A DNA stretch of 64,000 nt, from NCBI RefSeq assembly GCF_900101885.1, contig NZ_FNAN01000010.1, positions 62,001 through 126,000 on the forward strand, read 5' to 3'. This document shows, piece after piece, positions 47,201 through 56,600 of this stretch (positions within the stretch are counted from its first letter, which is position 1; the number at the start of each line of letters is the position of its first letter). The position numbers and the translations under genes are program-made. The stretch is from Dyadobacter soli (GTDB taxonomy: Bacteria; Bacteroidota; Bacteroidia; Cytophagales; Spirosomataceae). The notes under the pieces are model-generated. The model was not told where the DNA came from and searched no databases. It saw nothing but the letters and a program-made list of their open reading frames with translations.

Positions 47201-47441
47201 CGAGCACATTAGGGGTATTTTGAAGGGCCCTTTCGATGGGAACGGTCACTTGCTGTTCCACTTCCTCGGCGGCCCGGCCGGGATATTGGGCTACGACGAT
47301 CACATTGGTATCGGCAATATCGGGGTAAGCCTCTATTTTGAGCTGTGTGAAGCACCAGTAGCCGGCGCCCATCAGCACTATGCTCACAGCGATCACCACC
47401 CACCGGTTGCGAAGGCTGAAAAAAAGCAGGTTCTTGATCAT
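44295..47441 (-). CDS. CusA/CzcA-type heavy-metal efflux RND transporter
   Basis: The 1048-residue inner-membrane proton antiporter of the HME-RND family has 12 helices and two large periplasmic loops. It begins FSLRNRWVVIAVSIVLMGAGYWCF and has the TM4 motif DFGIIVDGACVMAEH. The DFGx3DGA form is more like divalent-cation (Co/Zn/Cd) pumps than Cu/Ag pumps, in which the glycine-rich motif differs. It is the last gene of the operon TolC-like, adaptor, DUF190, RND, with 1 bp after the DUF190 gene. Confidence 0.95.
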   Translation of the reverse strand: MIKNLLFFSLRNRWVVIAVSIVLMGAGYWCFTQLKIEAYPDIADTNVIVVAQYPGRAAEEVEQQVTVPIERALQNTPNVLDRRSRTIFGLSVVQLTFKDGTDDYFARQQVTERLASAELPDGVAPELAPLSTAVGEILRYVVEAPSSYSPTQLRDLQDWVIKPALLQVPGIADVTTFGGPLKQFHIITSPEKLVKYGLSMQNVIDAINANNQNTGGNVIARGGQGFAIRGLGAIKNEQDIQNIVLKSDNGVPVFVRDVATVEITPPPPSGVMGYTITADKVDVSSGVEGIILLRRYENPSEVLKVLKDRITELETSELPEGVHLKPLYDRSFLIDHSLETVAHTLFEGISIVVILLIFFLGSIRSALVVALTIPFSLLFAFILMRLTGIPANLLSLGAIDFGIIVDGACVMAEHLIRKYRTASPEEKQQGIVKITLLSAQEVGREIFFSVTIIILAYMPILLMTRVEGKLFSPMALTLAFAVIGSMLAALTFIPVLISFAYKKALADPDKPMKEHKNFVLDFLTKSYSKALGGFLKNYKTTVLVGFSVVTVLVLFGIKLGTEFLPTLDEGSIFLRGNFPAGITIQENASYAPKIRKIIAKYPQISFVITQTGRNDDGTDPFPANRNEILVGLKDYDLWSHTITKKELVEKIKADLQAQLPAVAFSSGQPIIDQVMEIVTGSAADLAVSVVGDDLNMMRKKAEAIAKIVKATPGADNVNIEQEGPQEQLAININRQAAARFGINVADIQNMIEAAIGGKTISTLYDGTKRYDIVIRFLPKYRNSIDAIKSVQVPSLTGALIPMSQLADIHFIEGQTNIYRYGSKRMVTVRTNIRGRDQGGFVKELQKKLNAQVHVPKGYSIIYGGQYENLERAGKQLAFTIPLTIVMVFLFLFMLFKNLPHTMVTMSCILFALGGGIVALLMRGYYFNVSAGVGFVSIFGISVMAGVLLVSALNRTVQGNEGDLQSHVLEASSEQLRAMLSILVVAIIGLVPAAISSGIGSDVQRPLATVIIGGLTSTLLFAPVLIPPLYLWSEKRRKPQKPREVLELE

Positions 47442-47442
47442 T

Positions 47443-47742
47443 TTAAATCCACTTGTCTACATGGTTGGTGACTATAAACCCGCTTTTTACCTCTCTGCGA
47501 AGCAATGTGAGTGCGGATTTAACTTTTTCTTCCTCGTCGATGAAGGAAATGACCATGGGCGTTTCGTCGAAACTGAACAGGTCGTTGGGGCGGCTCAGGT
47601 GCTTGCCGTCGAAGCCGAGGCGGCCGCGGTACACCGTCGCACCCTGCACTTTCTGTCTCACCAGAAACTGCATAATGTATTCAAATAGGGGAACTTCGTC
47701 TTTCCAGTGGTCGGCACTGATGAAGATCTGGGCTTGAAGCAT
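47443..47742 (-). CDS. DUF190/PII-like protein in the efflux operon
   Basis: The 99-residue protein resembles DUF190, a ferredoxin-like fold related to PII signal proteins, with AQIFISADHWKDEVPLFEYI, VQGATVYRGRLGFDG and MVISFIDEEEKV segments. It is located between the adaptor and RND genes in the same direction, with a 12-bp gap to the adaptor. A regulatory or metal/nucleotide sensing role for the pump is inferred from the position. Confidence 0.85.
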   Translation of the reverse strand: MLQAQIFISADHWKDEVPLFEYIMQFLVRQKVQGATVYRGRLGFDGKHLSRPNDLFSFDETPMVISFIDEEEKVKSALTLLRREVKSGFIVTNHVDKWI

Positions 47743-47754
47743 ATCCGGAGGGGG

Positions 47755-48765
47755 TTAATAGCCGAACGATAAACCTTTGAGCTGCATGACGCCCTTCGTC
47801 ACCACATTCTCGCCATCTTTCAGGCCGCTGAATGCGACTATACGGTCGCCGATCTGGTCGCCGATATTCACCTCACGGCGTTCGAAAACCTGGGGGGCGG
47901 TTTTGAGAAACACATAATTGCGACCCTGAATGGTTACCAATGCGTCTTTGTTGATACTGAGCTTTTTACCTTCGCTCAAACCGAATGCAACAGTACCGAA
48001 CATGCCCGCTTTCAGCTTGCCATTTGAATTGTTGATGCTCACGCGGAGCTTGATCATCCGGGTGGTCTGGTCTACCAGATCGGCGATATCGTCGATGGTA
48101 CCGGTGAGATTTTCGTTCGGGAATGCTGTGAATTGAATGGTGCATTTGCTGCCCTTTTTCACCTGGCTGATGTCGCTCTCGGGCACGTCGCAGATAATGT
48201 ACGCGGTACCTGCGGGCGCTTTACGAAGTTGTTTCGGTTCGAAACCACCTGCTTTCAGTTTCGTTTCATGCTCTATGATAGCCGCACGCTCGTTGATCAG
48301 ATTGGTTTCTTCCATCGACAATGCGGTCTGCGATTCGAGCAGGTCCTTGCCGGTAGCGGCTCCGTGTTCCTGCAAATCCTTAATGCGGGAAAGCTCGGTT
48401 TTGCGCTGGCGGATATTGATGTTCTGGATCTGGCTCACCATGGTCAAATGCTGCAAAAGCTGGGTATAGTTGCCGGCCAGCTCGGGATTATCGAACAGGA
48501 CGATATTGCCCGAAGCGCCTTCATCAGAGCGCAATACGGTAGCCGAGACCTTCGCGGGCGCAGTTACATTCGCCATGAGCGACGAGCTGGAAATCTTTTC
48601 GGTCTGGAAAAAATTCGCGCTTTCGGCCAGCGGGAAGGATATTTTGGTGCCCGACGCATTCACTACCGGCGTGGAATTGTCCTGTACGGGCTTGTTGGCG
48701 GCTTTGTTCTTGCAACCCGCCATCAAGGTCATGGCCAGGCAGGTGCAAACGAGTATGTTTTTCAT
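47755..48765 (-). CDS. RND efflux periplasmic adaptor, lipoprotein
   Basis: The 336-residue membrane-fusion protein has a lipobox (LMAGC near residue 18) and the hairpin/lipoyl/beta-barrel layout: a coiled region around 100-170, the beta-barrel segment GTAYIICDVPESDISQVKKGSKCTIQF, and the C-terminal domain ALVTIQGRNYVFLK. It bridges the RND pump and the outer-membrane channel. It starts 2 bp after the TolC-like stop. Confidence 0.92.
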   Translation of the reverse strand: MKNILVCTCLAMTLMAGCKNKAANKPVQDNSTPVVNASGTKISFPLAESANFFQTEKISSSSLMANVTAPAKVSATVLRSDEGASGNIVLFDNPELAGNYTQLLQHLTMVSQIQNINIRQRKTELSRIKDLQEHGAATGKDLLESQTALSMEETNLINERAAIIEHETKLKAGGFEPKQLRKAPAGTAYIICDVPESDISQVKKGSKCTIQFTAFPNENLTGTIDDIADLVDQTTRMIKLRVSINNSNGKLKAGMFGTVAFGLSEGKKLSINKDALVTIQGRNYVFLKTAPQVFERREVNIGDQIGDRIVAFSGLKDGENVVTKGVMQLKGLSFGY

Positions 48766-48767
48766 GA

Positions 48768-50024
48768 TTATTGCGCGATTTGATTGATCATTCCGGATGC
48801 GTAAAGGAGATCGATGCAGCTCTGGCGATATTGCCCGAGTACGTCGTAATACTGCTGCTGCGTATCGAGCCAGCTGCGCTGGGCTTCCAGGAAGTCGATG
48901 ATCGTCGTCCCGCCACGGAGGTAAGAATATTTAACACTGTTCAGGATTGTTTGGGATTGAGTTAGTAACTGATTGAAATTCTGTAAGTTATTTTTGTGTG
49001 TGACGTAGCTTTTGTATGCGGTCATGATTTCCGTCTGTGCCTGCGTTTCGGTGGCGCGGAGGTCTTGCTCGGCCTGTTGTTTCAGTACCTGCGACTTTTT
49101 GATCTCACCCTGGTTTCTCGAAAAAATGGGTATTTCCACGGTTCCGTACACGCCCATGTAGTGCGCCTTGTTCTGCGGGTTGTATATCAAACCGAGCTCG
49201 GGTACGGGTAACGCGCTGGATTTTTGAAGCTTGATATTGGCGTCGGCCACATCCATGGTCGATTTGATGGCCTCGATATCCGTGCGGTTCTGCAATGCCT
49301 GCTGCACAATAGCATCCATCTGGTCGGGGAATGCGAAGGCGAACTGGTCGGTGGTATCGATGCGGATCGAGTCCTGCACGCCCATGAGAAATTTCAGATT
49401 CGACAATTCATTGCGGTATTCCTGCGATGCCGATTTGAGTTGAATGTCGTACTGGTTCGCGAGCAGTTCCGTACGCGCGAGGTCGGTGGTGGTGATCACC
49501 TGGTTTTTCAGGCGCAACCGGTTGATATTGGCCAGCGAATCGATGTTGGCCTTCGCAGTACCCAATAAATCGAGCTGCTTACGGGCTGCCCAAACGTCCA
49601 GCCATTTCTGCGCAACTGTTTGAAAAAGATGGCGTTCCGTGTCCGCATATTGCTTCTCGGTAAGCCTGACATTTTGCTGTGCGAAATTAATCTTGTTCTC
49701 TCTCTGTACAGGCAACTGAAAAGGCTTGGTAACCTGCCACCAAACCTGCCGGTTGGCCCCATTGAACCAGCCGGTATTTTCCGGAAACTTGGAGGTCTGC
49801 ACCAGCTGCAACGACTGGTTGTTCAATATCACATTGGGGCGTAGTTGCGCGGTGGTAATGTCGGCCTGCGAGATGTCGACATTGAATTGCTCGCGTTTCA
49901 GGATGGGGTTATTGGACTTTGCCGTTTGCAGGGCTTGCTGCAAATTGTAGGTTGTCTGAGCCCTCGCCGACGCCATTCCCACCAGAAATAGGATGAGAAC
50001 CCGCTTTAAAACTGGATAGCACAT
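48768..50024 (-). CDS. TolC-family outer-membrane channel protein
   Basis: The 418-residue protein has a signal peptide (VLKRVLILFLVGMASARAQ) and two OEP repeats with long helices: YNLQQALQTAKSNNPILKREQF at the start, and a second half with YKSYVTHKNNLQNFNQLL. It forms the exit channel of the tripartite efflux system and is the first gene of the operon. A CAAAGGTT motif at 50053-50060 (AACCTTTG on the minus strand) is one base from the -7 consensus. Confidence 0.92.
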   Translation of the reverse strand: MCYPVLKRVLILFLVGMASARAQTTYNLQQALQTAKSNNPILKREQFNVDISQADITTAQLRPNVILNNQSLQLVQTSKFPENTGWFNGANRQVWWQVTKPFQLPVQRENKINFAQQNVRLTEKQYADTERHLFQTVAQKWLDVWAARKQLDLLGTAKANIDSLANINRLRLKNQVITTTDLARTELLANQYDIQLKSASQEYRNELSNLKFLMGVQDSIRIDTTDQFAFAFPDQMDAIVQQALQNRTDIEAIKSTMDVADANIKLQKSSALPVPELGLIYNPQNKAHYMGVYGTVEIPIFSRNQGEIKKSQVLKQQAEQDLRATETQAQTEIMTAYKSYVTHKNNLQNFNQLLTQSQTILNSVKYSYLRGGTTIIDFLEAQRSWLDTQQQYYDVLGQYRQSCIDLLYASGMINQIAQ

Positions 50025-50209
50025 GTTCGTTTAGTTTGAATTACCTGCGGGCAAAGGTTCTCAGCTGTGCTAAAAATGGTATTAAAACAGTTTTATAATT
50101 AGATTAAAAATCGGTTAGAAATAAATTAGAGGAACTGCTAATGTGCCCGTTCGGGCTTCCCGACTGAATTTTCCGGGGAAAATAGCTACTTTGCCGGTTC
50201 AACAGGTCT

Positions 50210-51607
50210 TTGGCCAAATCGAACAAGTATATACGGAATCTCTACATGCATTTTATCGTAGCCTTCTTTCTCGTCCAGTTTGCCCAGCAGGCCATGCAGC
50301 ACACCGACAAGCTGCCGAAATGGGCCAATTTCTTCAAATATGCCCGTTATTACGTGTTTATGCTGCTGGCGGTGTACTACATCGCGAAGCAGCCCGATAT
50401 GTTTACGTGGGTGTGGAATGTCTCGCTGCTAGGGCTGTTGTTGGTATTTTATAAAGAGGAGGATTTTCAGCCGATCCGCTCTACGGCACAGTCCATTGTC
50501 CCTTTCGTGGGCGTATCCATGCTCAGCGACTTTTTGGAGCTGGTCTTCCCGTCGTTCCATAAAAGCTACGACGACTTTTTCGGTATGGCGCTGCTGTTTG
50601 CCTGGATTTTCTGTTTTGTAATATGGTTTTATGCCAGAAAACAGCAGAAAGCACTCGCCCAGGAGCGGCGCGACAGGCTTCGTGACGAGGAAATAGCCCG
50701 TGAGCAGAAGCAATCATTGGAATACCTCGTAGCCGAGCGCACGCAGGAATTGACCCAGCAAAAAGAAGAGCTTCAAAAGGCCATCGAAGAGCTGAAAGCG
50801 ACGCAGAACCAGTTAATACAAAGCGAAAAAATGGCCTCGTTGGGCGAGCTCACGGCCGGTATCGCCCATGAAATCCAGAACCCGCTGAATTTCGTCAATA
50901 ACTTCTCGGAAGTATCGGTAGAGCTTTGCCAGGAGCTGGACGAGGAGATCGATAAGACGGGAATCGATGATAACGACAAGGATTATATCAAAGGCATTAT
51001 CAGCGACCTGAGCCAGAACCAGCAGAAGATCACGCACCACGGTAAACGTGCCGATTCGATCGTGAAGGGAATGCTCCAACATTCGCGGGCATCGTCGGGC
51101 GAGAAGGAGCCTGTGGATGTGAATGCGCTCGCGGATGAGTACATGCGCCTCGCGTACCACGGCCTGCGCGCGAAGGACAAGGAGTTCAACGCCGCATTGA
51201 CCACCGATTTCGACGCCACTATCGGCACTGTAAAAGTGCTTCCGCAGGATCTGGGACGCGTTTTTCTGAACCTTTTTACCAATGCATTCTACGCAGTGGC
51301 GGAGAAAAAGCGGAAACTCACCGAGGCCGGACAGCTGGGCGATTACAAACCCGAGGTAAAAATCAGTACCAAAAAATTTGATAACAAACTATATATCAGG
51401 GTTTCAGATAATGGAACAGGCATGCCGGAACACGTAAAAGCGAAGATATTTCAGCCGTTTTTTACGACCAAACCTACCGGCCAAGGCACCGGCCTGGGCC
51501 TTTCGATGAGCTACGATATCATCACCAACGGCCACGGCGGCGTGCTCGAAGTCGACACGATCGACGGTGAAAAAACGGAGTTCCGCATTACGATACCCAT
51601 TGCCTGA
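50210..51607 (+). CDS. Multi-helix sensor histidine kinase
   Basis: The 465-residue protein has five or six hydrophobic helices in the first ~150 residues with no large periplasmic domain, then a coiled coil (EYLVAERTQELTQQKEELQK), HisKA with phospho-His near 220 in GIAHEIQNPLNFV, and HATPase with NLFTNAFYA and GTGLGLSMS. It starts at TTG 50210; ATG 50246 is the alternative. It heads a transcript with a response regulator, a REC-adenylate cyclase and an HD protein. Confidence 0.9.
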   Translation: MAKSNKYIRNLYMHFIVAFFLVQFAQQAMQHTDKLPKWANFFKYARYYVFMLLAVYYIAKQPDMFTWVWNVSLLGLLLVFYKEEDFQPIRSTAQSIVPFVGVSMLSDFLELVFPSFHKSYDDFFGMALLFAWIFCFVIWFYARKQQKALAQERRDRLRDEEIAREQKQSLEYLVAERTQELTQQKEELQKAIEELKATQNQLIQSEKMASLGELTAGIAHEIQNPLNFVNNFSEVSVELCQELDEEIDKTGIDDNDKDYIKGIISDLSQNQQKITHHGKRADSIVKGMLQHSRASSGEKEPVDVNALADEYMRLAYHGLRAKDKEFNAALTTDFDATIGTVKVLPQDLGRVFLNLFTNAFYAVAEKKRKLTEAGQLGDYKPEVKISTKKFDNKLYIRVSDNGTGMPEHVKAKIFQPFFTTKPTGQGTGLGLSMSYDIITNGHGGVLEVDTIDGEKTEFRITIPIA

Positions 51608-51624
51608 TTAACCCTGAATCCGAT

Positions 51625-51996
51625 ATGAAAATACTGGTTGTAGACGACGAAGAAGACGTCAAATCGCTGTTCGAGCAGAAATTCCGTCGCGAGATACGTG
51701 GCGGCCAATTCGAGTTTTCGTTCGCATTTTCGGGCGAGGAGGCTTTGGAATACATGCAAAACCATCCTTCCGAGGTCGTCATGATCCTTTCGGACATTAA
51801 TATGCCCGGTATGAGCGGTATCGAGCTGCTCAAACGTATCCGCACCGATCACCCGTCGGCGCCCCCGCAGGTGATGATGATCACCGCCTATGGCGACGCG
51901 GCCAACCACGACCAGGCCATGCAGCTCGGCGCAGACGATTTCCTGACGAAACCCGTCAATTTTAACGAACTGAAAGAGAAACTGCTCCTGTTATGA
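51625..51996 (+). CDS. Single-domain response regulator
   Basis: The 123-residue receiver domain has the acidic pocket VVDDEED, phospho-acceptor Asp in LSDINMPGMSG and the late KPVNF lysine. There is no output domain. It resembles the receiver of the following gene (EQKFRREIRGGQFEF and KQKFRRQIREQQYEF), indicating duplication. It overlaps the cyclase start by 4 bp (ATGA). Confidence 0.93.
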   Translation: MKILVVDDEEDVKSLFEQKFRREIRGGQFEFSFAFSGEEALEYMQNHPSEVVMILSDINMPGMSGIELLKRIRTDHPSAPPQVMMITAYGDAANHDQAMQLGADDFLTKPVNFNELKEKLLLL

Positions 51997-53039
51997 AAGC
52001 CAAAATACTCGTAGTGGACGACGAGGCCGACCTGCAACTGCTCATCAAGCAGAAGTTCAGGCGGCAGATCCGCGAGCAGCAATACGAATTTGTTTTTGCT
52101 GAAAACGGGCTGCAAGCGCTCGAAGCGCTGGCGGAGCATCCCGACGTCGATATGGTATTGAGCGACATCAACATGCCCGAAATGGACGGTTTGACGCTCC
52201 TCGTGCGGCTTGGGGAAACGAGCCCGCTCCTGAAATCGGTGATCGTTTCGGCTTATGGTGATATGGACAATATCCGCATGGCCATGAATCGCGGCGCATT
52301 CGATTTCCTTACCAAGCCCATCGATTTCCGCGATCTGGAAGTCACAATGGAAAAGACGCTGCAATACGTGTCGCAGTTGAAGGATACCCTGAAAGCGGTG
52401 CGTGAAAACGACATTCTGCGAATGTACGTCGACGCGTCGGTGCTGCAATTCATGACGCAGGAGACATTTGAAAAGTCGCTCATGACGAGCGAGAACATCG
52501 AAGGATCGGTCGTTTTTATGGATATGTGCGGCTTTACAGCAATTTCCGAGAAGGAACAGCCCGATCGCGTGGTGAAGCTCATCAACAAATATTTCGATGT
52601 GATGGTGAAGGAAATCATCGCCCAGGGCGGGCATGTCGATAAGTTCATGGGCGATGCGGTAATGGCCGTTTTTCGCGGCGAATATCACCTCGACCGCGCC
52701 GTAGAATGCTCGCTGGCCGTGCGTAATCATATCAATGGCTTTAAAGAAGAACTGTCGGACCAGTCGGGTTACTTTCCCAAGGTTTCGATCGGCATTAATT
52801 CGGGTGAAATGGTCTCGGGTAACATTGGTTCCGCTGCATTGAAACGGCTGGATTACACCGTGATCGGCGATGTCGTGAATGTGGCGCAGCGCCTCCAGTC
52901 CATCGCCAAACCCGGCCAGGTAGTCGTGCCGGATTCGGCCTATGAAAAGCTGAAAGAGGCATTTCAATGCAGTCTGGTAGGGGAAGTTAACCTCAAAAAC
53001 AAGTCGAATCCGGTATTGATCTACGAAGTGCTCGAATAG
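51993..53039 (+). CDS. Response regulator with class III adenylate/guanylate cyclase output
   Basis: The 348-residue protein has a receiver (1-125, LSDINMPEMDGL), a linker and a class III cyclase domain (about 165-345). The metal-binding aspartates are present near 177 (VVFMDMCGFTAIS) and 221 (DKFMGDAVMAVF). The lysine in DKFMGD fits adenine recognition, and VIGDVVNVAQRL carries the transition-state Asn and Arg. Thus the domain should be active and make cAMP. It sits 2 bp before the HD gene. Confidence 0.93.
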   Translation: MKAKILVVDDEADLQLLIKQKFRRQIREQQYEFVFAENGLQALEALAEHPDVDMVLSDINMPEMDGLTLLVRLGETSPLLKSVIVSAYGDMDNIRMAMNRGAFDFLTKPIDFRDLEVTMEKTLQYVSQLKDTLKAVRENDILRMYVDASVLQFMTQETFEKSLMTSENIEGSVVFMDMCGFTAISEKEQPDRVVKLINKYFDVMVKEIIAQGGHVDKFMGDAVMAVFRGEYHLDRAVECSLAVRNHINGFKEELSDQSGYFPKVSIGINSGEMVSGNIGSAALKRLDYTVIGDVVNVAQRLQSIAKPGQVVVPDSAYEKLKEAFQCSLVGEVNLKNKSNPVLIYEVLE

Positions 53040-53041
53040 CC

Positions 53042-53629
53042 ATGCAAATCGAAAAGGCGGAACAATATGTGCTCGGACAACTGGAAAACCGGCTTGACCG
53101 CACGCTTTTTTACCACGGAATCCATCACACGCTCGATGTCGTAAATGCCGCGGCCGAGATAGCCGCGTTGGAAGGCATTACCGACGAAGAATCACTCGCA
53201 TTGCTCCGGACGGCCGCATTGTACCACGACGCCGGTTTTATGGCCACCTACCAGGGCCACGAGGAAGCCGGTTGCGCGCTTGCCCGCGAGGTTTTGCCCG
53301 GTTTGGGCTACAATGCCACGCAAATTGAAGCGATATGCGGGATGATTATGGCTACAAAGATCCCGCAAAGCCCCAAAAACACGCTGGAAAAGGTCATTTG
53401 CGACGCCGACCTGGACTACCTCGGCCGCGAGGATTTCGAAGGCATTGCGGCCACATTGTTCGAGGAATTGAAAATGCGGGATATGGTGGAGGACATTCCC
53501 GCCTGGGATGCGGTGCAGGTCAGGTTCCTGGAAGCGCATTCCTACTGGACGGCTTCCGAACAGAGGCGCAGGGATGCCGCCAAGCAACGGCATCTCCAAC
53601 ACCTCAAAAACTCGGCGCGCTCCTTATAA
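53042..53629 (+). CDS. HD-domain phosphohydrolase
   Basis: The 195-residue protein has the HD motif set: HxxHH near 25-29 (YHGIHHTLDVV), ALYHDAGF near 60, and the late Asp in CDADLDYLG. HD proteins hydrolyse phosphoester bonds, including cyclic nucleotides. Coupling to a cyclase gene suggests removal of its product, which is an inference. Its end overlaps the 3' end of the opposite-strand gene by 6 bp. Confidence 0.88.
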   Translation: MQIEKAEQYVLGQLENRLDRTLFYHGIHHTLDVVNAAAEIAALEGITDEESLALLRTAALYHDAGFMATYQGHEEAGCALAREVLPGLGYNATQIEAICGMIMATKIPQSPKNTLEKVICDADLDYLGREDFEGIAATLFEELKMRDMVEDIPAWDAVQVRFLEAHSYWTASEQRRRDAAKQRHLQHLKNSARSL

Positions 53630-56600
53630 CTGGCGCATTTTCTCGTTCTGCACGCGGATGCGCTGGCAGAGGATACGCAGCACATTGCGCAGGATCTCGT
53701 CGCGTTCTTCCATTAGTTCAAAGAAATCTTCCTGGTCGATGCGGAACACGAGTGCGTCGGTTTCGGCCACGGTGGCAGCGGAGCGCGGCTCGGTATCGAG
53801 CAATGCGAGCTCGCCGAAAATCTCGCCTTTATCGAACAATGCGAGCTGTTTCGGGCCGTCGTAAATGCCTACCTGGCCGGTGTAAATAATGTACATCGAA
53901 TCGCCCAGGTCGCCTTTGGCAAATATCTCCTGGCCATCGCTGTAAGTCACTTCCTTCATAATCGGGGCAATCGAGCTGAGCACATTTTCGGGTGTCTGCG
54001 CGAAAAGCTGGGTGTTTTTAAGGACGATCACCCGTTCCATTTCGGAAATCTGCTGGGCAGGTTCGGCGTGTTTCATAGGGATTCGAAGCGAAAATTTAAG
54101 TTCGGGGCGCTGGGCGAGGATGGCGTAACGTTCGTGCACAGCCTCGCGTACCAGGCGCGATGAATGATTGGCTAGCTTTTCGAGGTGGATCAGGTCTGCC
54201 TCGGCAATGTCGCATTTACCCACGGCCAGTGCGATGGTCCAGGTAGTGAACGAGCGCTCGGCCTGCGAGAGAATGGTCGTGATCAGCGAAAGGCCCGGAT
54301 CGACATTACCCATGTACTGCCGCAGCGCGTCGCGCTTTTTCTGAATGGTTATATTTTCAAATAATGCATGCAGCGAGGGGTACAACATCCGCGGCAGGAG
54401 GCTCTCGATCAGTTCGAGCGAGTTGGCCCGCTTCTCCTTGCCCGCGTGCCGGATTCCCTTCCAGGCACTCTGCACAGCCTCCTTATCATACTGCATCATG
54501 AAGAGGTAGAACAGCCTTTGCGCGGTCAGTTCGAGCTCGTACTCCAATGCATTATTCCAGGTAATATCGTTTTCGGAAGCATCCATACCATTGAGGAGCT
54601 GCCCGGCGTGGATGAGTTCTTTCTCTACAAATTCAGGGATAAGTGTTTTATAATCAGTGATTAATGTATAGTGACTCAATGCTTTCAATGCCGCTATATG
54701 GGTAAAACTATCTATATTTTCGATATGAATCTCACTTTCTTTCCTTTTGATATTAGTTGTATTATCAGTATTAATAGAAAGTTTATTTTGGTAAATATTT
54801 TTAATAAGGTTAAAAAGTATTTGAAGTATAAATTCATGCCTACCTTTTTCAGCGGTTTTAATGAAGATCCGAACGCGTTCTCCGGTGGTATCCTGCCGCA
54901 ACCATTCCTCGATAATGCGGATGCCGAGGTCGCCGGAATTGATCATCGCGTGGATGGTCGCGGGCGTCAATGTGCCCGTGAGTACGAGGCGCAGGTCGCG
55001 CAGGAGCGTAGGGGAGCCCACGGTAGCGGCCACTTCGATGGCGTAGTTGCGCACGCGTTGCGAGCCGTTGTGAATGCAGCTTTTGAGCAGGTTTTCGTAG
55101 GAATTGATGCCCGTAACTTTCAGGCAGTCGAGGGCGGCGAGCTGATGGCTTTCCTGCTCCGAACCGAACAGCCTTTGTAATGTGCCGTGGATTAAAGGCA
55201 ACGCTTTTCCGGCTTCCCAGCAACCGATAATGGTACCCTTCACAATGTCGAGGTCGCTGTGGGCGAGGAAGCGGGCGGTTTGCTCGTCGTTCAGGCGCCC
55301 GTTCGCGCAGGCGAGGCGCACGGCGAGTACCTGGCAGGTGGCGTCGGGTTCGTTTTCGATGTACTGGATAAATGTGCCCGACAGCTCCGGTTTATCGAGG
55401 GTCGAGAGCGTTTGCAAAGTTTTCAGCCTTACCTGCACGAAGGGGCTTTTTAGCAGCTCGTCGGCGTGTTTACGGAAGAGTGAAACCTTGTTCCGCGCCA
55501 GCCAGTCGATCGCATTCAAAACCTCTTCCTTGCGGTCGCTTTGCAGGTTTTCGGTGATGATCGGCAATGCCTCGGCAGGGGAGGCCATTTCACCGCTGCG
55601 GATGAACCGCTTGCTGATCGCCGATTTCAGTTCCTGCATGTAGTGCCGGTAGGTTTTCCGGAACACCACCAATGCACCCACCGCGAACAGCAGCGACAGG
55701 TCGAAAGTAAGGCTGATATCGCTCCAATGCTGCGTGTAGATAATCCAGAGCAACGCACCGGCAATGAGCATCCCTAGCGGTTCAAAAAGGCCTTTGGCAA
55801 GCGTATGGCCTTTCAAACGTGTTTTGGTGGAGAGCGGCTGGAACAAGACGAGGAAAACAGGGTCGAAGATCGTTCTCCTGACCAGTTCGAAAAGGAGGTA
55901 GGCAATGCAGTAGTAAACCAGCAGCGAAGGCTCGTCCTTGCGGAAATACGACGACACGAGCAGCCCGAGCGAGATGGCGATGGTCGTCAGCGGCAGCAGG
56001 TATAATGTCAGTTTGATACCGAAACGCTCCACGGTTTTGCTCGAAAACAACATTTTCACGAACGTCGAAATCACATACGTGAGCGTCAGCAGCGAACCTA
56101 CAAACACGATCACATCATGCTGGCTGTGGAATTTGTATTTGACATTCACAAAAAAGTGGTACTCGATCCACGTGGCCGTTGCGGCAATGGCTACCATACC
56201 AATGCAGAGCGAGGTAAGGAGCTTGTTGCCGCCGAAGTATTTCTGAATAATGCGCGAATCGGATTCGGCGGCCCGCGTACGTGCGTGGTGCGGGTTGGGA
56301 ATGTCGGTGTGGCGGAATGTGAGGATTTGCGTGTAGAATGCCAATGCGAAGAATACCAGCGAGATAGCCAGCAAAATGGCCAGTACGGAAGGCGAATGGA
56401 TCAGTACCGCGAGCACGGCACCCAGGGCTTTGGCGGGCATATCGCCCGAGCCAATGACGCTGAACAGCCTTTTGCTCTGCCGGACATCGAACACCAATGC
56501 CGATAACCCCCAGAATTCCAGGTTGATAAGTAGGTAAATGATCCGGTAACCGACCATCACCGCAATGGCGGTGGCTACCCCGTGCCCGACCAGCAGCAGC

